Of a DNA stretch of 35,837 nucleotides, positions 1 through 7,977 are shown piece after piece (the first letter of the stretch is position 1; each line of letters opens with the position of its first letter). The notes beneath the pieces are model-generated. The model was not told the origin of the DNA and ran no database searches. It saw only the letters and a list, made by a program, of their open reading frames with translations. Made by a program: the position numbers and the translations under genes. The stretch comes from Pseudomonadales bacterium (GTDB taxonomy: Bacteria > Pseudomonadota > Gammaproteobacteria > Pseudomonadales > Azotimanducaceae): assembly GCA_021295895.1 (NCBI GenBank), contig JAGWBM010000004.1:1-35837 (forward strand), written 5' to 3'.

Positions 1-823
1 CCTCGAGCGCTTCTCGGGAGGTGGTGACCTGCGCCTGCACCTCGGGGCGGTCGTTGCCGATCGCCAATTGGGCGGCGGCCCAGGCGTACTCCCGGATCAG
101 GAAGGCGCGAAACGTGTCCCTAAGCCGCGATTCGGTGGCCGCAATCCCTGGACCCCCTCTCCGGTATGCGTCGTGGCACGCGCGGGCGTTTTCAATACCC
201 CAGCCCAAGCCTACGCAGAGGCCCACCAGATCGAATAGCGGGTCGTTGTCGGCGGCGGACTCCCAGTCCAGGGTGCGGAAACGCCCGACCTCCGGGTCGC
301 CTTCGACTCGAATAATGTTCCAGGGGTTGAGGTCGTTGTGGCAGCCCCGCCATATCGCCGGACGCCAGGCGATTTGGTTGAAACAACGCTCTACCCCCGG
401 ATCCACGTGGCGGGCCCGATGGAACAACGCCGCGATCTCGCCGTCGTAGTCGTATCGATCGATCCCGATGGGTATCCGGGCATGCAGGTCCGCGAGATAG
501 GTGCCCGCTTCGTCGGTACTCGGCGGCGAATCCGCAAGTATGCGCCCGTGTACCCATCGCGTCAGGAGATGTCCCCGACGCGCATCATGGGCGACGACAT
601 CCGGGGCGATGTCGAGATCGAGATAATCGCGTTCGCACTTCCGCGGTCGGGCGCCCTCGACGACCCGCAAGACGTAGGCGCGGTTGCGTACTTCGAGGCG
701 GTAGTTCCGGTTGGTGTAGCCCCCGGGGAGATATTCGATGCGCTGTACCTCGTGGCTGTCCCACACCGGCATCAGCGTCGCCAAGATGTCTCTGATGGCG
801 CGCTCGTTCACGGCGGGGAACAT
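1..823 (-). CDS. Aminoglycoside/choline kinase-type phosphotransferase (3' end outside window)
   Basis: Reading frame open from an ATG at 823 to the window edge, so about 274 residues are visible and the C-terminus is missing. The N-lobe has a glycine-rich nucleotide loop (GGYTNRNYRL) followed by a beta strand ending in YVLRVV. The catalytic Brenner loop reads HNDLNPWN, and the metal-binding motif is the later LDWESA with its Asp. This layout is that of the APH/choline kinase superfamily (APH Pfam family), whose members phosphorylate small hydroxylated molecules such as choline, sugars or aminoglycosides. The GGxTN loop and HNDLNPWN favour a choline/ethanolamine-kinase-like member over a drug-resistance enzyme, but the substrate cannot be read from sequence. 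An in-frame GTG at 811 is an alternative start. It is divergent from the diiron gene at 942. Confidence 0.85.
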   Translation of the reverse strand, partial: MFPAVNERAIRDILATLMPVWDSHEVQRIEYLPGGYTNRNYRLEVRNRAYVLRVVEGARPRKCERDYLDLDIAPDVVAHDARRGHLLTRWVHGRILADSPPSTDEAGTYLADLHARIPIGIDRYDYDGEIAALFHRARHVDPGVERCFNQIAWRPAIWRGCHNDLNPWNIIRVEGDPEVGRFRTLDWESAADNDPLFDLVGLCVGLGWGIENARACHDAYRRGGPGIAATESRLRDTFRAFLIREYAWAAAQLAIGNDRPEVQAQVTTSREALE

Positions 824-877
824 CCAAGTTCAGCGTAGCGTTTGGTCTTGAGAATAACAGTTCGAATCGGGTTGTTT

Positions 878-892
878 GCCGCGCTTCGCGGC
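878..892. other. Small perfect hairpin in the divergent spacer
   Basis: GCCGCG and CGCGGC are separated by CTT, giving a 6-bp perfect stem. It lies in the 118-bp spacer between the divergent phosphotransferase and diiron genes, about 50 bases before the diiron start. It could be a leader hairpin or an operator half; nothing else in the spacer is recognisable, and I find no strong Shine-Dalgarno before 942. Confidence 0.3.
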
Positions 893-941
893 GCCAATCG
901 CGGTAACATCCGCACTGTGCAGCGGATTTTGGCTTGCCTCC

Positions 942-2054
942 ATGAAAATCAACTACGTAGACGACGCTCCCCGGCGGCTTCGATCATTCGACCCGGAGGT
1001 CGATCTGACTCCCGAGGACGCCACCCACGTCGCCGAGATATTCCGGACGCCGCTCGACGGTTCCTACAACTGGGACTACCGGGTGGCGGAGAACCGCATC
1101 AAGAAACTCTACGAGCTCGGCAAAGAGCTCAACTGGAACGCCTCGACCGATATCAACTGGTCCCAGACGCCCGATCATCACGACGTTCCGCCGCTGTCGA
1201 TCGAGAAACAGGAAGAGATCGTCGATGGGAATCCCTGGAACGGCTACGCGCCGTTCGACGCGATGCCGCTCGAACGCAAGGTCGAATACCTCCAGCACGA
1301 GCACGCCTGGTCGCTGTCCCAGTTCCTGCACGGCGAGCAGGGCGCCTTGCTGGTGGCCTCGCAACTGGCGTCTTGTGCTCCGAGTTTCAACGCCAAGCTG
1401 TATGCGGCTTCGCAAACCTTCGACGAGGCCCGCCATGTCGAGGTCTTCAACCGCTACCTGCAGACCAAGATCGGGTTCTCCTATCCCGTCACCGGGGGTC
1501 TCAAGGATCTTCTCGACAAGGTGCTCACGGACCAACGTTGGGACCTGAAATTCATCGGCATGCAGATCATCCTGGAGGGTCTTGCGCTCGCGGCGTTCCA
1601 CACCGCGCGTAACGAAACCTATGACCCGGTGTTAAAGGAACTCCTCTACCTGGTCATTCGGGACGAGGCGCGCCATGTCACCTTCGGCGTCAACTACCTG
1701 GAGGAGTTCGTCGCAACGCTCTCGGACGCCGAACGCGAGGACCGCGCCGAGTTCGCGTACCAGGCCTGCATCGTCAGTCGCGACCGGCTGATTCGCAACG
1801 ACGTGTTCCGCTACTTCGGGTGGGACGTGGAAGAGAGCCGACACGCCCTCGTGGAACGCGGTTTGAACGCGGAATTCCTGAACATGCTCTACGCCCGCAT
1901 CATCCCGAACCTGAAGCGAATCGGACTGTTGACCGACAAGGTTCGACCCAAGTTCGAGGAGATGGGCGTGTTGGACTTCGAGAATCTCACCACCGACGGC
2001 GACATCGACTGGCGGGCATTGGAGCGGCCGCTGGACTTCGACCAAGCCGCCTAA
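942..2054 (+). CDS. Ferritin-like diiron carboxylate protein
   Basis: 370 residues from the ATG at 942; an upstream in-frame ATG at 876 would add a leader that does not look native. A complete ribonucleotide-reductase-R2/ferritin-like diiron ligand set is visible: Glu133 (HGEQG), Glu162 and His165 (DEARH), Glu212 (ILEG), and Glu242 and His245 (a second DEARH). The order E, ExxH, E, ExxH on helical segments is that of four-helix-bundle diiron oxidases and oxygenases. No signal peptide or membrane segment is seen, so it is probably cytoplasmic. The substrate is unknown; N-oxygenase (AurF-like), hydroxylase and desaturase-like roles are all possible. Only 24 bases separate it from the VWA gene downstream, so the two are probably co-transcribed. 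Confidence 0.8.
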   Translation: MKINYVDDAPRRLRSFDPEVDLTPEDATHVAEIFRTPLDGSYNWDYRVAENRIKKLYELGKELNWNASTDINWSQTPDHHDVPPLSIEKQEEIVDGNPWNGYAPFDAMPLERKVEYLQHEHAWSLSQFLHGEQGALLVASQLASCAPSFNAKLYAASQTFDEARHVEVFNRYLQTKIGFSYPVTGGLKDLLDKVLTDQRWDLKFIGMQIILEGLALAAFHTARNETYDPVLKELLYLVIRDEARHVTFGVNYLEEFVATLSDAEREDRAEFAYQACIVSRDRLIRNDVFRYFGWDVEESRHALVERGLNAEFLNMLYARIIPNLKRIGLLTDKVRPKFEEMGVLDFENLTTDGDIDWRALERPLDFDQAA

Positions 2055-2078
2055 CCGCTCCCACGAAGCGCCGTTTCG

Positions 2079-3434
2079 GTGGAGTTGACCTTCGGTCGCT
2101 TCGTGACGGCGTTGCGGAACGCCGAGATTGGTGCCTCTCCGGCTGAGACCCTGACAGCCTTCGAGATCGCCGAGCGCGTTGGCATCGCCGACAAGGCGCT
2201 GCTAAGGGACTCGCTTGCCCTGGCACTCGCCAAGTCGAGGGAGGAGAAGGCCCGATTCGACGAGACTTTCGATCGGTTTTTCGCCTTGGCCTTCCGCGAC
2301 CGCGCGAAGCCAACGTTCGTCGAGAGGGTCGACCGCGATTCGATGATGAGGCAGCTCCGCGCCGGTGCGTCTCCGGGCTTGGTCCAGTCCGTGGCGAACG
2401 TGCTCGACGATGAGCGCGACAGCTTGGCGTTCAGGATCCATCGGGCGGCCGCCGAGTCGGAGATCCACCGGATCAAGAGCTTGCGTGAGAAATCTCTCTA
2501 CGGCCGGCAGATTGGGACGGCACTTGGGCTGGATGAACTCGACGCCTATCTCGATGCCGGCGGGCCAACGAGAGGGGACGCCAACACGCGGGAGTTCCTC
2601 CGCTACCTGCGCCAGTACTTTCGACAGCAGATCGGCGACTACGTCGACACGCAGTACCAGCTTCATCTCGACGCCTCCGGCAAGCGAGCGATCCTCGAAG
2701 CTGCCCTCAAATCGAACCTCGACCAGTTGCCGGTGGCGTACCACCAGGACGTTCGTCGCGTTGTCGAGAAGATGGCGGAGAAACTGGCCAAGGATCACCG
2801 CCGGCGTCGGAAACGCGCCCGGCGCGGGGTACTCGACATCAAGAGGACGCTACGCAGCAACGTTGCCTACGACGGCGCGTTGTTCGATCTCAAGTGGCGT
2901 CAGGAGAAGCGCGAACCCGGGGCGGTCTTCGTGCTGTGCGACGTCAGCAGTTCAGTGGCTCGCGTTGCCCGATTCCTGCTCCTGTTCCTCTACGAACTCA
3001 CCGAGGCGCTTCCCAACATCCGGGCATTCGCCTTCTCGAGCCGGTTGGGCGAAGTCACCGATGTCATGCGTCAACGGGAGACCGAGATCGCCATCGAGGA
3101 AGCGTTGTTTACCTGGGGCAAGGGCAACACGGACTATGCCCGGGCATTTGCCGACTTCCGCGAACTATGCGGTTCCGAGATCAATCAGCACTCGACACTG
3201 ATCGTCTTGGGCGATGCCCGCACCAACTACTACGATCCTCGGGTCGACATCTTCGAGGAGCTCACCCGGCGCGCCAAGCAGACCTTCTGGCTGAACCCGG
3301 AAACGCGGGATCGGTGGCAGGAAGGCGACTCCGAAATGCGTCGCTACGCTCCGTACTGTTTCCGGGTGGAAACCTGCAACAAGCTGCGCGACATCGAGCG
3401 CTTCGCGGACCGCTTGCTGGTGATGGCCCGGTAA
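2079..3434 (+). CDS. VWA domain protein of the CoxE type
   Basis: 451 residues from a GTG start 24 bases after the diiron gene; the start is uncertain because no clear ribosome site is present. The first half is mostly helical and charged. Residues about 240-265 are strongly basic (an RRRRKRARRG patch followed by LDIKRTLR), a feature of the VWA_CoxE family. The VWA domain begins near 282, with the metal-ion-dependent adhesion site DVSSS at Asp288/Ser290/Ser292, a later Thr in GKGNTDYARAF and an Asp in LGDARTN. CoxE-type proteins usually work with a MoxR/CoxD AAA+ ATPase to mature metalloenzymes, as in Mo/Cu CO dehydrogenase. No ATPase gene is adjacent here. Its partner is likely the diiron protein, which is inference from position. 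Confidence 0.8.
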   Translation: MELTFGRFVTALRNAEIGASPAETLTAFEIAERVGIADKALLRDSLALALAKSREEKARFDETFDRFFALAFRDRAKPTFVERVDRDSMMRQLRAGASPGLVQSVANVLDDERDSLAFRIHRAAAESEIHRIKSLREKSLYGRQIGTALGLDELDAYLDAGGPTRGDANTREFLRYLRQYFRQQIGDYVDTQYQLHLDASGKRAILEAALKSNLDQLPVAYHQDVRRVVEKMAEKLAKDHRRRRKRARRGVLDIKRTLRSNVAYDGALFDLKWRQEKREPGAVFVLCDVSSSVARVARFLLLFLYELTEALPNIRAFAFSSRLGEVTDVMRQRETEIAIEEALFTWGKGNTDYARAFADFRELCGSEINQHSTLIVLGDARTNYYDPRVDIFEELTRRAKQTFWLNPETRDRWQEGDSEMRRYAPYCFRVETCNKLRDIERFADRLLVMAR

Positions 3435-3445
3435 CCGGCGGACAG

Positions 3446-3463
3446 CGGCGCGACGACGCGCCG
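3446..3463. terminator. Hairpin between convergent genes, possible bidirectional terminator
   Basis: A perfect 7-bp stem (CGGCGCG / CGCGCCG) around an ACGA loop sits in the 32-bp gap between the ends of the VWA gene and the sirtuin gene. No T-run follows on either strand, so termination is inferred from position and symmetry. Confidence 0.45.
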
Positions 3464-3466
3464 TGG

Positions 3467-4270
3467 TCAGTTGATGCCCACGACGTAGCCCATCGTCGGA
3501 CCGATCTCGCGATGCAGGACGAGATCCGCGATATCGTCCAACGGCGTCGGTTCGCGATTGACGATCACCAGGCGGGCGCCGAGTCGCTTTGCCAACTCCG
3601 GGAATCCTGCGGCGGGGTAGACCACGAGCGAGGATCCGATGACGATGAACATGTCGCATTCGATCGTAACCCGCTGCGCCTCGGCCATCTCCGCCTCGGG
3701 CATGGACTGACCGAAGGAAATGGTGGCGCTCTTGATGATTCCCCCGCAGCGGCCGCAGGGTTCCACCCGACCAAGCGTCTCGAACTGATGCTTCAAGTCC
3801 GCGAGTTCGTAGCGGGTTTCGCAGGCAAGACACTTCGCGAAACTGTTGTTGCCATGCAGTTCGATGACTCGATCCGCCGGCACGCCGGAGTCCTGGTGAA
3901 GATTGTCGACGTTTTGGGTGATCACCGCGCACGCACGGCCATCCTCGACAAGCCTGGCGACGGCTAGGTGGCCGCGGTTTGGCTTCGCGTTCGACCAGTT
4001 GGAGTCCGCGGATCCGAACCGGCGTCGCCAAGACTCCTGGCGACGCTCTTCGGACGCCAGAAACTCCTGGAACTCGATCGGCTTGATCTTGTTCCACAGC
4101 CCAGTACCCGGACTTCGAAAGTCCGGGATACCGGATTCCGTGCTAATGCCGGCGCCCGTGAACACGACGATTCGCTGCGCCGCATCGATCATCCCGCGGA
4201 ATGCGTCGAGTTCACCCGCATCGTCGGTTTGAAGGGGAAGCTTCGGCGGGGCGTCAGGCACTTTGTTCAC
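3467..4270 (-). CDS. SIR2-family NAD-dependent protein deacylase
   Basis: A sirtuin uses NAD+ to remove acyl groups from protein lysines. The motifs appear in canonical order: GAGIS and GIPDFR for NAD binding, TQNVDNLH, the catalytic His in ELHGNN, and a zinc site made by CLAC and CGRC. Later come IGSSLVVYPAAGFP and VNREPTPLD of the Rossmann fold. The GTG at 4270 gives 267 residues and overlaps the upstream kinase gene by 17 bases; an ATG at 4339 is in frame but would add residues not typical of the family. It is the last gene of the minus-strand run with the CPT-like and PfkB kinases. It lacks the Ala-Tyr-Arg pattern that I would expect for a CobB-type desuccinylase, so deacetylation is the simpler guess. 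Confidence 0.9.
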   Translation of the reverse strand: MNKVPDAPPKLPLQTDDAGELDAFRGMIDAAQRIVVFTGAGISTESGIPDFRSPGTGLWNKIKPIEFQEFLASEERRQESWRRRFGSADSNWSNAKPNRGHLAVARLVEDGRACAVITQNVDNLHQDSGVPADRVIELHGNNSFAKCLACETRYELADLKHQFETLGRVEPCGRCGGIIKSATISFGQSMPEAEMAEAQRVTIECDMFIVIGSSLVVYPAAGFPELAKRLGARLVIVNREPTPLDDIADLVLHREIGPTMGYVVGIN

Positions 4271-4874
4271 CGAGGCGCAAACGCTCGAACGCGGAAGGGG
4301 AGCGCCGGTCGCGCGAGGCAGCCAAAACGCGTTCCGCACACTCGCGGGGTGCGATGCGAGCGGTGTCCACCTCGACGTCGTATTCGCATCCCGCGTGCAC
4401 CTGCTTCATGTGTGCCACGGCCGTTCCCGGGAATCGCCCAGGCCGGGCCTGCTCGCGGGCCTTGAGGGTATCGACGTCGCAGTGAACGCCCACGAAGGTG
4501 ACGTCAAAGCCCGCGAACACCTCCAGGTAGTCGCGGAGAAAGTCGGGTTCGAGGAGCAGGTCATCGACGATGACATCGATACCCGTCGCCGCAAATGCCG
4601 CAGCGGCGCGTCGCATGCCGCGCAGAGTCAGTCGGCCCACGTCCCCAAAACGGAGTTGCGTCATGCCGCCCACCGGCACGACGTTCAGACCGCGTGTACC
4701 CGGCTCGTCATCGTGCGAGTTCATGCCCCGATAGCGACCCGCCATGCCATCGCGGAAATGATCCAGGGAGATGTGCTGCAACGGTGTCGGGCTGACATCC
4801 TGAATGGCCCGCGCAACCGTGGTCTTTCCGGCGCTCGACGTGCCGTTCAGAAGGATAATACTGCCGTTCGACAT
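4254..4874 (-). CDS. Chloramphenicol phosphotransferase-like P-loop kinase
   Basis: 206 residues. The P-loop is GTSSAGKTT at residues 10-18. The Asp of SLDHFRDGM sits where the catalytic Asp of Streptomyces venezuelae chloramphenicol 3-O-phosphotransferase lies. The C-terminal part (REQARPGRFPGTAV, then VHAGCEYDVEVDT) follows the lid and the conserved YDVEVDT of that family. Members phosphorylate a hydroxyl on a small molecule; most chromosomal homologues are not proven resistance genes, so the natural substrate is unknown. It starts 59 bases after the end of the PfkB kinase and its 3' end overlaps the sirtuin start, suggesting a three-gene operon. Confidence 0.85.
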   Translation of the reverse strand: MSNGSIILLNGTSSAGKTTVARAIQDVSPTPLQHISLDHFRDGMAGRYRGMNSHDDEPGTRGLNVVPVGGMTQLRFGDVGRLTLRGMRRAAAAFAATGIDVIVDDLLLEPDFLRDYLEVFAGFDVTFVGVHCDVDTLKAREQARPGRFPGTAVAHMKQVHAGCEYDVEVDTARIAPRECAERVLAASRDRRSPSAFERLRLGEQSA

Positions 4875-4933
4875 GGGCGCATGTTAGCGTTTTTTTGGCC
4901 CAGCGCCCGGTTGTTGTCGTCAGACGGACGTTC

Positions 4934-5947
4934 TTATGGGTGGTTGAGCGACGTCGGAAGCCAGTCCGGCAAATCACCCCAGGACTCACGGTAGCGCTCG
5001 CTAAAGGAATCGCAACCATGGGTCTGCGTCCCGGCCGCTTCCAGGACGATGGCAGCCGTCACCGCGCCGGCGCGAACCGCTTCCGACACCGGAGATCCGT
5101 GCAACCTCGCGTGGACGAACCCCCCGCGGAATGCATCGCCGCAGCCGGTGGGATCGACAATCCGTGCAGTCACCGCGTCCTCGCGTCCATCGCCCTCGGT
5201 CTTCGAGTGCCATCGGGCGCCGCGTTCGCCCTCGGTGACGACCACGAGGTCGAGTGCGTCCAATCGGTCCCCAACCAAGTCGCGCAGGCGCACGTATTCG
5301 AACTCGTTGACGATCAAGGTCGTGGACAGGGCAACGAGTTCGTCTGCCTCGTGCGCCCGAAAATCCGTCAGGTTCTGCCCCGGGTCCGTGAGGAACGGCA
5401 CGCCCACATCGAGCAATGCACGAGCGGCGGTGGTCATATTGGCCGGAAGGTCAGGCGCGAGAATCCCGTAGTCGACGCCGGTTGCGTACCTTCGAAGGTC
5501 GATCCCGAAGTCGGCGGTCGGACCCGGACCCCCGAAAAACCCGGTGAACTGGTTCTGATCGGTGTCCGTGAAGATGAAGGCGTGGGCGGAGTGGGGTGCA
5601 TCCACCACGTGGATTCCCGAAATGTCCAAGCCCGACGCCTTCAGGTGCGCGGCGTATTCGTTGTCGAAGTCGTGGCCTACGTAGACGAAGGGCGCCGGGT
5701 CATTGCCAAGCAGCCGGAGGGTATAGGCGATGTTCATCGCGCAGCCCCCGAACCGGCGTTCAATGGACCCGAGTTGGACCGCCAGGTTGATTCCTCGATA
5801 CTGGGGCAACGCGGAGAATCTGCCGGGGTACGCCGCCACGTAGTCGACTGCCAGGGTCCCCGTGAGGACGACACGGGGTGGATCCGATGCGAAGGTAGAA
5901 ATGGCGCCCGCTCCGGTCAAGTAAACTTGGGCATCGTTTATCAGCAC
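4934..5947 (-). CDS. PfkB-family carbohydrate/nucleoside kinase (adenosine kinase-like)
   Basis: Ribokinase-fold kinase that phosphorylates a sugar or nucleoside. The core starts at VVLTGTLAVDY and continues with FGGCAMNIAYTLRLLG (first PfkB signature region). It ends with DPTGCGDAFRGGF, the second signature, containing the anion hole and catalytic Asp. The early AYPGRF and GGCAMNIA resemble the adenosine kinase-like subgroup. The start is uncertain: no ATG lies close to the core. I chose the GTG at 5947 (337 residues); a TTG at 5920 is equally possible, and an ATG at 6109 would run into the divergent transporter gene. It is divergent from a concentrative nucleoside transporter, which supports a nucleoside substrate. 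Confidence 0.8.
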   Translation of the reverse strand: MLINDAQVYLTGAGAISTFASDPPRVVLTGTLAVDYVAAYPGRFSALPQYRGINLAVQLGSIERRFGGCAMNIAYTLRLLGNDPAPFVYVGHDFDNEYAAHLKASGLDISGIHVVDAPHSAHAFIFTDTDQNQFTGFFGGPGPTADFGIDLRRYATGVDYGILAPDLPANMTTAARALLDVGVPFLTDPGQNLTDFRAHEADELVALSTTLIVNEFEYVRLRDLVGDRLDALDLVVVTEGERGARWHSKTEGDGREDAVTARIVDPTGCGDAFRGGFVHARLHGSPVSEAVRAGAVTAAIVLEAAGTQTHGCDSFSERYRESWGDLPDWLPTSLNHP

Positions 5948-6040
5948 CCGTTGGCGTGCGCAAGACGGGCGGTGTGCGCCGCGACATGTGATGCGCCCCG
6001 CGGTCTTGCCGTTGCGGCTTGAGCGGGTACGGGGGGGTCC

Positions 6041-7282
6041 ATGCAGGCAGTTCTTGGCATCGTGGTATTGCTCGGCATCGCTTGGGCCTTGGGTGAGCGG
6101 CGACGCCAAGTACGACCGCTACAGGTGGGCATCGGCGTTGGCGTGCAGATCGTGCTGGCTTGGTTGCTCCTGAATGTGCAGACCATCAGCAACGCGCTGG
6201 CCAACCTGAACGTCGTCGTCTACGCCATCGAGGAAGCGACCAAGGCGGGCACCAGCCTGATCTTCGGCTTCCTCGGTGGCGATGACATCCCATTCGTCTT
6301 CGCTCCCGAGCAGGGCCCGACACTGGTCATTTTCGCGTTCCGCGTCCTTCCCCAGATCCTCTTGTTCAGCGTGTTGGTGGCGGTGCTTTGGTACTGGCGA
6401 ATACTGCCTTGGGTCATCAGGGGATTCGCTTGGGCGTTGCGCAAGACACTCGGGCTCGGCGGTGCCGTCGGCGTGGCGGCCGCATCGAGCGTCTTCCTGG
6501 GGATGGTGGAGTCTCCGCTGGTGATTCGCGCCTACTTGAAGAGCCTGTCGAGATCGGAGTTCTTCGTGGTCATCACCTGCGGCATGTCGACGGTCGCGGG
6601 ATCAATCATGGCGCTTTATGCGGCGGTCCTTGCCCCGGTCGTCGAAAACGCCCTGGGCCACGTTCTCATCGCTTCGGTGGTGAACGTCATCGGCGCTATC
6701 GTCGTCGCGCGGATCATGGTGCCGGAGGAGGGGGTGACGGCGGGCGGCGATCTTGCCGACGCGCTCAAGTACGAGAGCGTCATGGACGCCGTGTCACGCG
6801 GCACGATGGATGGCCTTCGGCTGGTGGCGAACGTCGCCTCGATGGTGATCGTCCTGGTCTCGCTGGTGGCGTTGGCCAACCTGATGCTCGGCGTCATCGA
6901 CATCCTGGGGGAACCGTTGAGGCTCGAACGCATGCTCGGCTGGGTCTTCGCGCCCATCGCTTGGCTGATGGGTGTGCCCTGGGGGGAGGCGACCGGTGCG
7001 GGAACATTGCTCGGCACCAAGGTCGTCCTCAACGAATTGATCGCCTACCTGCAGTTTGCCGAGTCGGGGGACGAATTCTCCGCGCCGACCCGGATAATCC
7101 TGACCTACGCGTTGTGCGGGTTCGCGAACTTTGGAAGCCTGGGAATCTTGATCGGCGGCATCAGCGTTCTGGTTCCCGACCGGCGCGGCGATCTTCTGCG
7201 GCTCGGACCCCGGGCCATCCTCTCCGGTACGTTGGTGGCTTGTCTGACGGGAACGATCGCCGGGTTAGTAACCGGTTGGTGA
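6041..7282 (+). CDS. Concentrative nucleoside transporter (NupC/CNT family)
   Basis: 413 residues and almost entirely hydrophobic, fitting an inner-membrane cation-coupled nucleoside symporter. Recognisable CNT segments are the N-terminal pair of helices, FAFRVLPQILLFSVLVAVLW, the VFLGMVESPLVIRAYL stretch (the family has G-x-x-E-x-P here), and the C-terminal ALCGFANFGSLGILIGG. The ExxxxG and NxxxS-like elements fit nucleoside and sodium or proton binding. It is divergent from the PfkB kinase, so uptake and phosphorylation of nucleosides may be regulated together from the spacer at about 5948-6040. No signal peptide is expected. Length is typical for bacterial CNTs. Confidence 0.9.
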   Translation: MQAVLGIVVLLGIAWALGERRRQVRPLQVGIGVGVQIVLAWLLLNVQTISNALANLNVVVYAIEEATKAGTSLIFGFLGGDDIPFVFAPEQGPTLVIFAFRVLPQILLFSVLVAVLWYWRILPWVIRGFAWALRKTLGLGGAVGVAAASSVFLGMVESPLVIRAYLKSLSRSEFFVVITCGMSTVAGSIMALYAAVLAPVVENALGHVLIASVVNVIGAIVVARIMVPEEGVTAGGDLADALKYESVMDAVSRGTMDGLRLVANVASMVIVLVSLVALANLMLGVIDILGEPLRLERMLGWVFAPIAWLMGVPWGEATGAGTLLGTKVVLNELIAYLQFAESGDEFSAPTRIILTYALCGFANFGSLGILIGGISVLVPDRRGDLLRLGPRAILSGTLVACLTGTIAGLVTGW

Positions 7283-7977
7283 CCCGTCAACGTCCAGACT
7301 CGGCGACGGGTTGGTCTCTACAGGTTGCTCACCCGCGACGGATATGATGCGACAAACGTCTAGCTCGCTCTCGCAGAAACGCAGGGCATGCGACCGGGCC
7401 AACTCGGGCGTCACCCGGTGCGCAGCCCAGCCAAACCGTCCGCCCTGTCCCATCGCGAAGGCCTTGTGTCCGCCGAATCCCAGGTAGCGCCGCCAGGCGG
7501 GGTGGTCGGCCGGTGCCAGTGCGGGTGGCGGGTCCCAGTTGGGCACCGCCGCGTCGCCAGGATCCCCGTCCCAGTTCGGCGCACCGATCACCTCGAGAAA
7601 TTCATCAATACGTGGACGCCACAACTCTCGACCACCGAGGTTGACGAGTTCGTGACCATCCTCCGTAAACCACAACGCGCCCACCATCTCCAAACGCACA
7701 GGGGCTCCTTCGTCGCCATAGGCGGAGAACATGCGCCAAACGAGGCCGGGCCAAAAGTAGCGGTCCGACGCCGAGTAGAGCCACAACGCCGGCACGCGTG
7801 CGGTACCACCGAACCACGCATACGCGGACGTCAGGTGATCTTCCTCGCACACGTCGAAGTCTCCTCTCGAGCCTCTTCCTCCCGCGAAGTTGACGACGCC
7901 AACGAGCACCCCATGATCAGCGTCGTCAGCACGACGGCGAAGAATCCCCATCGTATGGGAAGTCGCGTACCCGTCAC
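7265..7977 (-). pseudogene. Remnant of a dienelactone-hydrolase-type lipoprotein (internal deletion and frameshift)
   Basis: Two frames each hold part of one recognisable protein. From a GTG at 7977, which overlaps the threonine aldolase stop as GTGA, a 48-residue frame encodes a lipoprotein-like signal (WGFFAVVLTTLIMGC) and stops at 7831. In the next frame, from about 7915 to 7265, the protein resumes at VVNFAGGRG. It goes on through ALWLYSASDRYFWP, the catalytic Asp region and DGHELV (catalytic His), to the family tail with HKAFAMG. In intact alpha/beta hydrolases of this type, roughly 170 residues including the GxSxGG nucleophile elbow precede VVNFAGG; they are absent here. The gene is therefore probably dead. 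The C-terminal frame could in principle start at the ATG at 7951, but would make a hydrolase without a nucleophile. Confidence 0.7.

Noticed and set aside
1..4874. Resistance or defence island (APH-type kinase, CPT-like kinase, sirtuin)
   Set aside because: No transposase, integrase, nuclease or other defence gene is present; the genes are spaced and composed like their housekeeping neighbours.
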